Source: Campylobacter sp. (GTDB lineage: Bacteria > Campylobacterota > Campylobacteria > Campylobacterales > Campylobacteraceae). Taken from it: DNA of 9,439 bases. The stretch lies in assembly GCA_024680445.1 (NCBI GenBank), contig JAILCJ010000221.1, forward strand, positions 1-9,439, read 5' to 3'. The notes beneath the pieces were generated by a model, which was given only the letters and a program-made list of their open reading frames with translations, was not told where the DNA came from and made no database searches. Positions 7,442-9,439 of this stretch are shown here, piece by piece. The first letter of the stretch is position 1. Each line of letters begins with the position of its first letter. Position numbers and translations under genes: made by a program.

Positions 7442-8697
7442 AATTCGCCCTTATTTTTTTATTGCCATTTACGCTTTTAGCAACGGATTTAAACGAAGCT
7501 AGTGTATTTGATATGATGGAAAGATCGGCTGAGGATAAGCTGATAAACAAACCAAAACCAAATCCACAAATTCATAACAAATCCGCTCTGCCAAAACAAA
7601 AAATTTCACCAGAAGAGCTAAAAAACATCGTCCCAACAGACGAGCCAGACCTTAACATACCAGACTCACAAGTTTATGACACCATAGTCACAAAAGAGCT
7701 TATCTTAAAAGCCGTTAAAGTGCCAAAGTCTGTTTTTGTTGGCGAAATTTTTCAAGTTAGCATAGAGGCTGATACTCAAAGCGAATTTGACTTTAAATTT
7801 ACAACGAACATAGACGAAAATGATATAAAACTGCTAAATCCAAACGGTGTTGAGTGGATAAATCAAGGTGATTCAAAATATCTTGGCACCCTATTTTTAC
7901 AAGCTAAAAATACAAAAGTCAAGCATTTAAAACTTGAACTTAGCATAAGCAGAAACGACCAAACTTATCAAAAATCAAATTTAAATGTCTATCTGCCACG
8001 ATTTAAAGAAATTCGTTCAAGAACGGATTTTAACCATATAGTGGCGAACGAGCTAGAAGTTAAGAAATTCAAAACCAGCAAATTTGATGAAAATTCTCTC
8101 ATCATGATAGTTGAACTTGCCGGTAAAAACATAGATATCGCGTCATTTCACCTTGATGATAAGACGATTTTAAAACAAGGTGTTGATACTATCGTTGGTG
8201 ATTTTTCAAGCCAAAGTGCATATTATTTTGCTGTTTTTAAACCAAACAAAACCACGCTTGATTTTAGCTATTACAACCTAGAAAAGCAAAAATTTGAAAG
8301 CTTTTCACTGCCTGTTAGCGTCGAAGAAGACGATGTAAGCACACAAATCGGACTAAACCCAAAACAAAGCGAATTTAGCACATACAAAAACGTTATACTT
8401 TACACTTTATCGGCTTTATTTTTAGTCTTAACTTTCATACGCAAACGTTTTAGTTATCTTATAGCTACCGTTCTTTGCATCGCAGCTAGCATTTATGCTT
8501 ACAATCCTTTTAGCAAAGGCATCTTAAAAGCCAATGTAAATGTAAAAATTTTGCCTACAACAAAATCAACGATTTTTTACACTTCAAAGCAAAATGAAAA
8601 TATAGAAATTTTAAATGAGAAAAACGATTATGTCAAAATTTTATTTGATGATGACAAAATAGGATGGGTCAAAAAAGATGATATTATCAAGAATTAA
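7435..8697 (+). CDS. Exported protein with two membrane segments and C-terminal SH3b domain (Cj0515-like)
   Basis: This 420-residue protein has no assigned function that I can support. It appears to start at TTG, with AAAAGGG at 7423-7429 as ribosome binding site inside purQ. A signal peptide (MLKFALIFLLPFTLLA) is followed by a proline- and lysine-rich linker and a large, probably periplasmic beta-rich region (about 85-300), whose opening VPKSVFVGEIFQVSIEA recalls the Ig-like repeats of BatD-type proteins. Two hydrophobic helices lie at about 318-335 and 339-357, separated by the positively charged RKRF, which by the positive-inside rule is cytoplasmic. Residues 366-420 look like a bacterial SH3 domain (NVKILPTTKSTIF ending DKIGWVKKDDI), which would be periplasmic. 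Signal peptide, paired helices and SH3b resemble BatD and BatE parts joined together, but no Bat operon is present. Position matches C. jejuni Cj0515. Confidence 0.85.
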   Translation: MLKFALIFLLPFTLLATDLNEASVFDMMERSAEDKLINKPKPNPQIHNKSALPKQKISPEELKNIVPTDEPDLNIPDSQVYDTIVTKELILKAVKVPKSVFVGEIFQVSIEADTQSEFDFKFTTNIDENDIKLLNPNGVEWINQGDSKYLGTLFLQAKNTKVKHLKLELSISRNDQTYQKSNLNVYLPRFKEIRSRTDFNHIVANELEVKKFKTSKFDENSLIMIVELAGKNIDIASFHLDDKTILKQGVDTIVGDFSSQSAYYFAVFKPNKTTLDFSYYNLEKQKFESFSLPVSVEEDDVSTQIGLNPKQSEFSTYKNVILYTLSALFLVLTFIRKRFSYLIATVLCIAASIYAYNPFSKGILKANVNVKILPTTKSTIFYTSKQNENIEILNEKNDYVKILFDDDKIGWVKKDDIIKN

Positions 8698-9367
8698 AGG
8701 TATATATTACGCCATAGAATTTGTTTTAAGCGTATGTGGCGTTATATTTTTAATGTGGCTCTTTCCAAAATCAAATAGAAAAATTCGCCGTTTTTGGGCG
8801 AAAACTCAACGTTGGTTTGGCTTTTATAAACTCGAAATAAGTGGCGAAATTTGCGAAAATGCACAAATTTTACTCATAAATCATAAAAGCATGCTAGACA
8901 TAGTGGTTTTAGAAGAACTTCACCCTAAAAATCTTTGCTGGATAGCAAAAAAAGAGATAGGAAAACTTCCGATTTTAGGCAAAATTTTAAGCCTACCAAA
9001 AATGATAGCAGTCGATAGATCCGACCCTAGGGCGATAGTTCATCTTTTAAAAGAAGCCAAAGACAGAATCGCAAACGATAGAGTTTTAGCTATCTTTCCA
9101 GAGGGCACAAGAGCCAAGGGCGAAAAACTTTTAAAATTTCAAAGCGGTGCAAAAGTCATTGCCGATAAATTAAACTTGGTAGCCCAACCCGTAGTTATCG
9201 TTGGTAGCGACATCATGGATGTCAAAAACTTTACCTTTAAAAACGGCAAAATTAAAGTTATTTTCCTTGATCCAGTCGATAAAAGCAATGAAAACTGGCT
9301 TGAAAACACCAGAACAAAAATGCAAAGTGTACTTGATAAAGAACGAGAAATTTTAAAAAATAGCTAA
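8678..9367 (+). CDS. plsC: 1-acyl-sn-glycerol-3-phosphate acyltransferase
   Basis: PlsC adds the second acyl chain to lysophosphatidic acid, giving phosphatidic acid for membrane lipid synthesis at the inner membrane. The 229-residue protein has a hydrophobic N-terminal helix (about 9-29) and the acyltransferase motifs: catalytic H69-X4-D74 in NHKSMLD, the FPEGTR glycerophosphate-binding motif at 140-145, and the downstream KFQSGA segment. The ATG lies inside the previous gene, with a 20-nt overlap. A loose AGGATGGG at 8661-8668 is the only ribosome-binding-like sequence, so coupling to the upstream gene is likely. It is the last gene of the cluster, and no clear terminator follows before the window ends. 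A lysophospholipid acyltransferase of different specificity cannot be fully excluded. Confidence 0.93.
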   Translation: MILSRIKGIYYAIEFVLSVCGVIFLMWLFPKSNRKIRRFWAKTQRWFGFYKLEISGEICENAQILLINHKSMLDIVVLEELHPKNLCWIAKKEIGKLPILGKILSLPKMIAVDRSDPRAIVHLLKEAKDRIANDRVLAIFPEGTRAKGEKLLKFQSGAKVIADKLNLVAQPVVIVGSDIMDVKNFTFKNGKIKVIFLDPVDKSNENWLENTRTKMQSVLDKEREILKNS

Positions 9368-9439
9368 TTTTTTCGCTTAATTTTATACAAATCAAAATTT
9401 CTAGTTATATAAAATGTTTGCCTAATTAATATTGGATTA

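Noticed and set aside
9406..9415. TATATAAAAT-like -10 element after plsC, possibly a promoter for the next gene
   Set aside because: The tail is AT-rich throughout, no start codon with a ribosome binding site follows before the window ends, and the downstream gene cannot be seen.

Overview
The window is a stretch of AT-rich chromosome that fits Campylobacter (Campylobacterota). The main reason is gene order: clpB divergent from a run of ctpA-purC-purS-purQ, then an SH3-domain membrane protein and plsC, which matches from memory the Cj0509c and Cj0511-Cj0516 segment of C. jejuni. A separate PurS/PurQ pair, TTG starts, T-rich promoter regions with good -10 boxes, and AAGGAG-type ribosome binding sites agree. 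The species is not settled. The cytoplasmic CZB chemoreceptor beside clpB is not part of the C. jejuni arrangement I recall, so a non-jejuni species is likely.

Layout: (1) 1-1300 holds a promoter, a soluble methyl-accepting chemotaxis protein with a C-terminal zinc-binding CZB domain, and a strong intrinsic terminator. (2) About 1300-1726 has no gene. It separates the convergent 3' ends of the receptor gene and clpB and contains ten copies of a 12-bp palindrome (ATCAAATTTGAT and variants) spaced at near multiples of 11 bp, built on a diverged tandem repeat of about 101 bp. (3) 1727-4300, minus strand, is the full-length disaggregase gene clpB. (4) 4301-4513 is a divergent control region. On the clpB side it carries a consensus TTGACA-N17-TATAAT promoter, a HAIR-like HspR site over the -35 box and a near-perfect CIRCE element (HrcA operator) just upstream. 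(5) 4514-9367, plus strand, is a tightly packed six-gene cluster: carboxy-terminal protease, SAICAR synthetase, the PurS and PurQ subunits of FGAM synthase, a signal-peptide protein with two membrane segments and an SH3b domain, and a 1-acyl-glycerol-3-phosphate acyltransferase. Gaps are 10 nt or less, or the genes overlap, so co-transcription and translational coupling are likely.

The genes are mostly core housekeeping functions: protein quality control, purine synthesis, phospholipid synthesis and energy or redox-linked taxis. No mobile element, CRISPR array, RNA gene or defence system is visible. The two places that reward a second look are the phased palindrome array and the apparent dual HrcA/HspR control of clpB.
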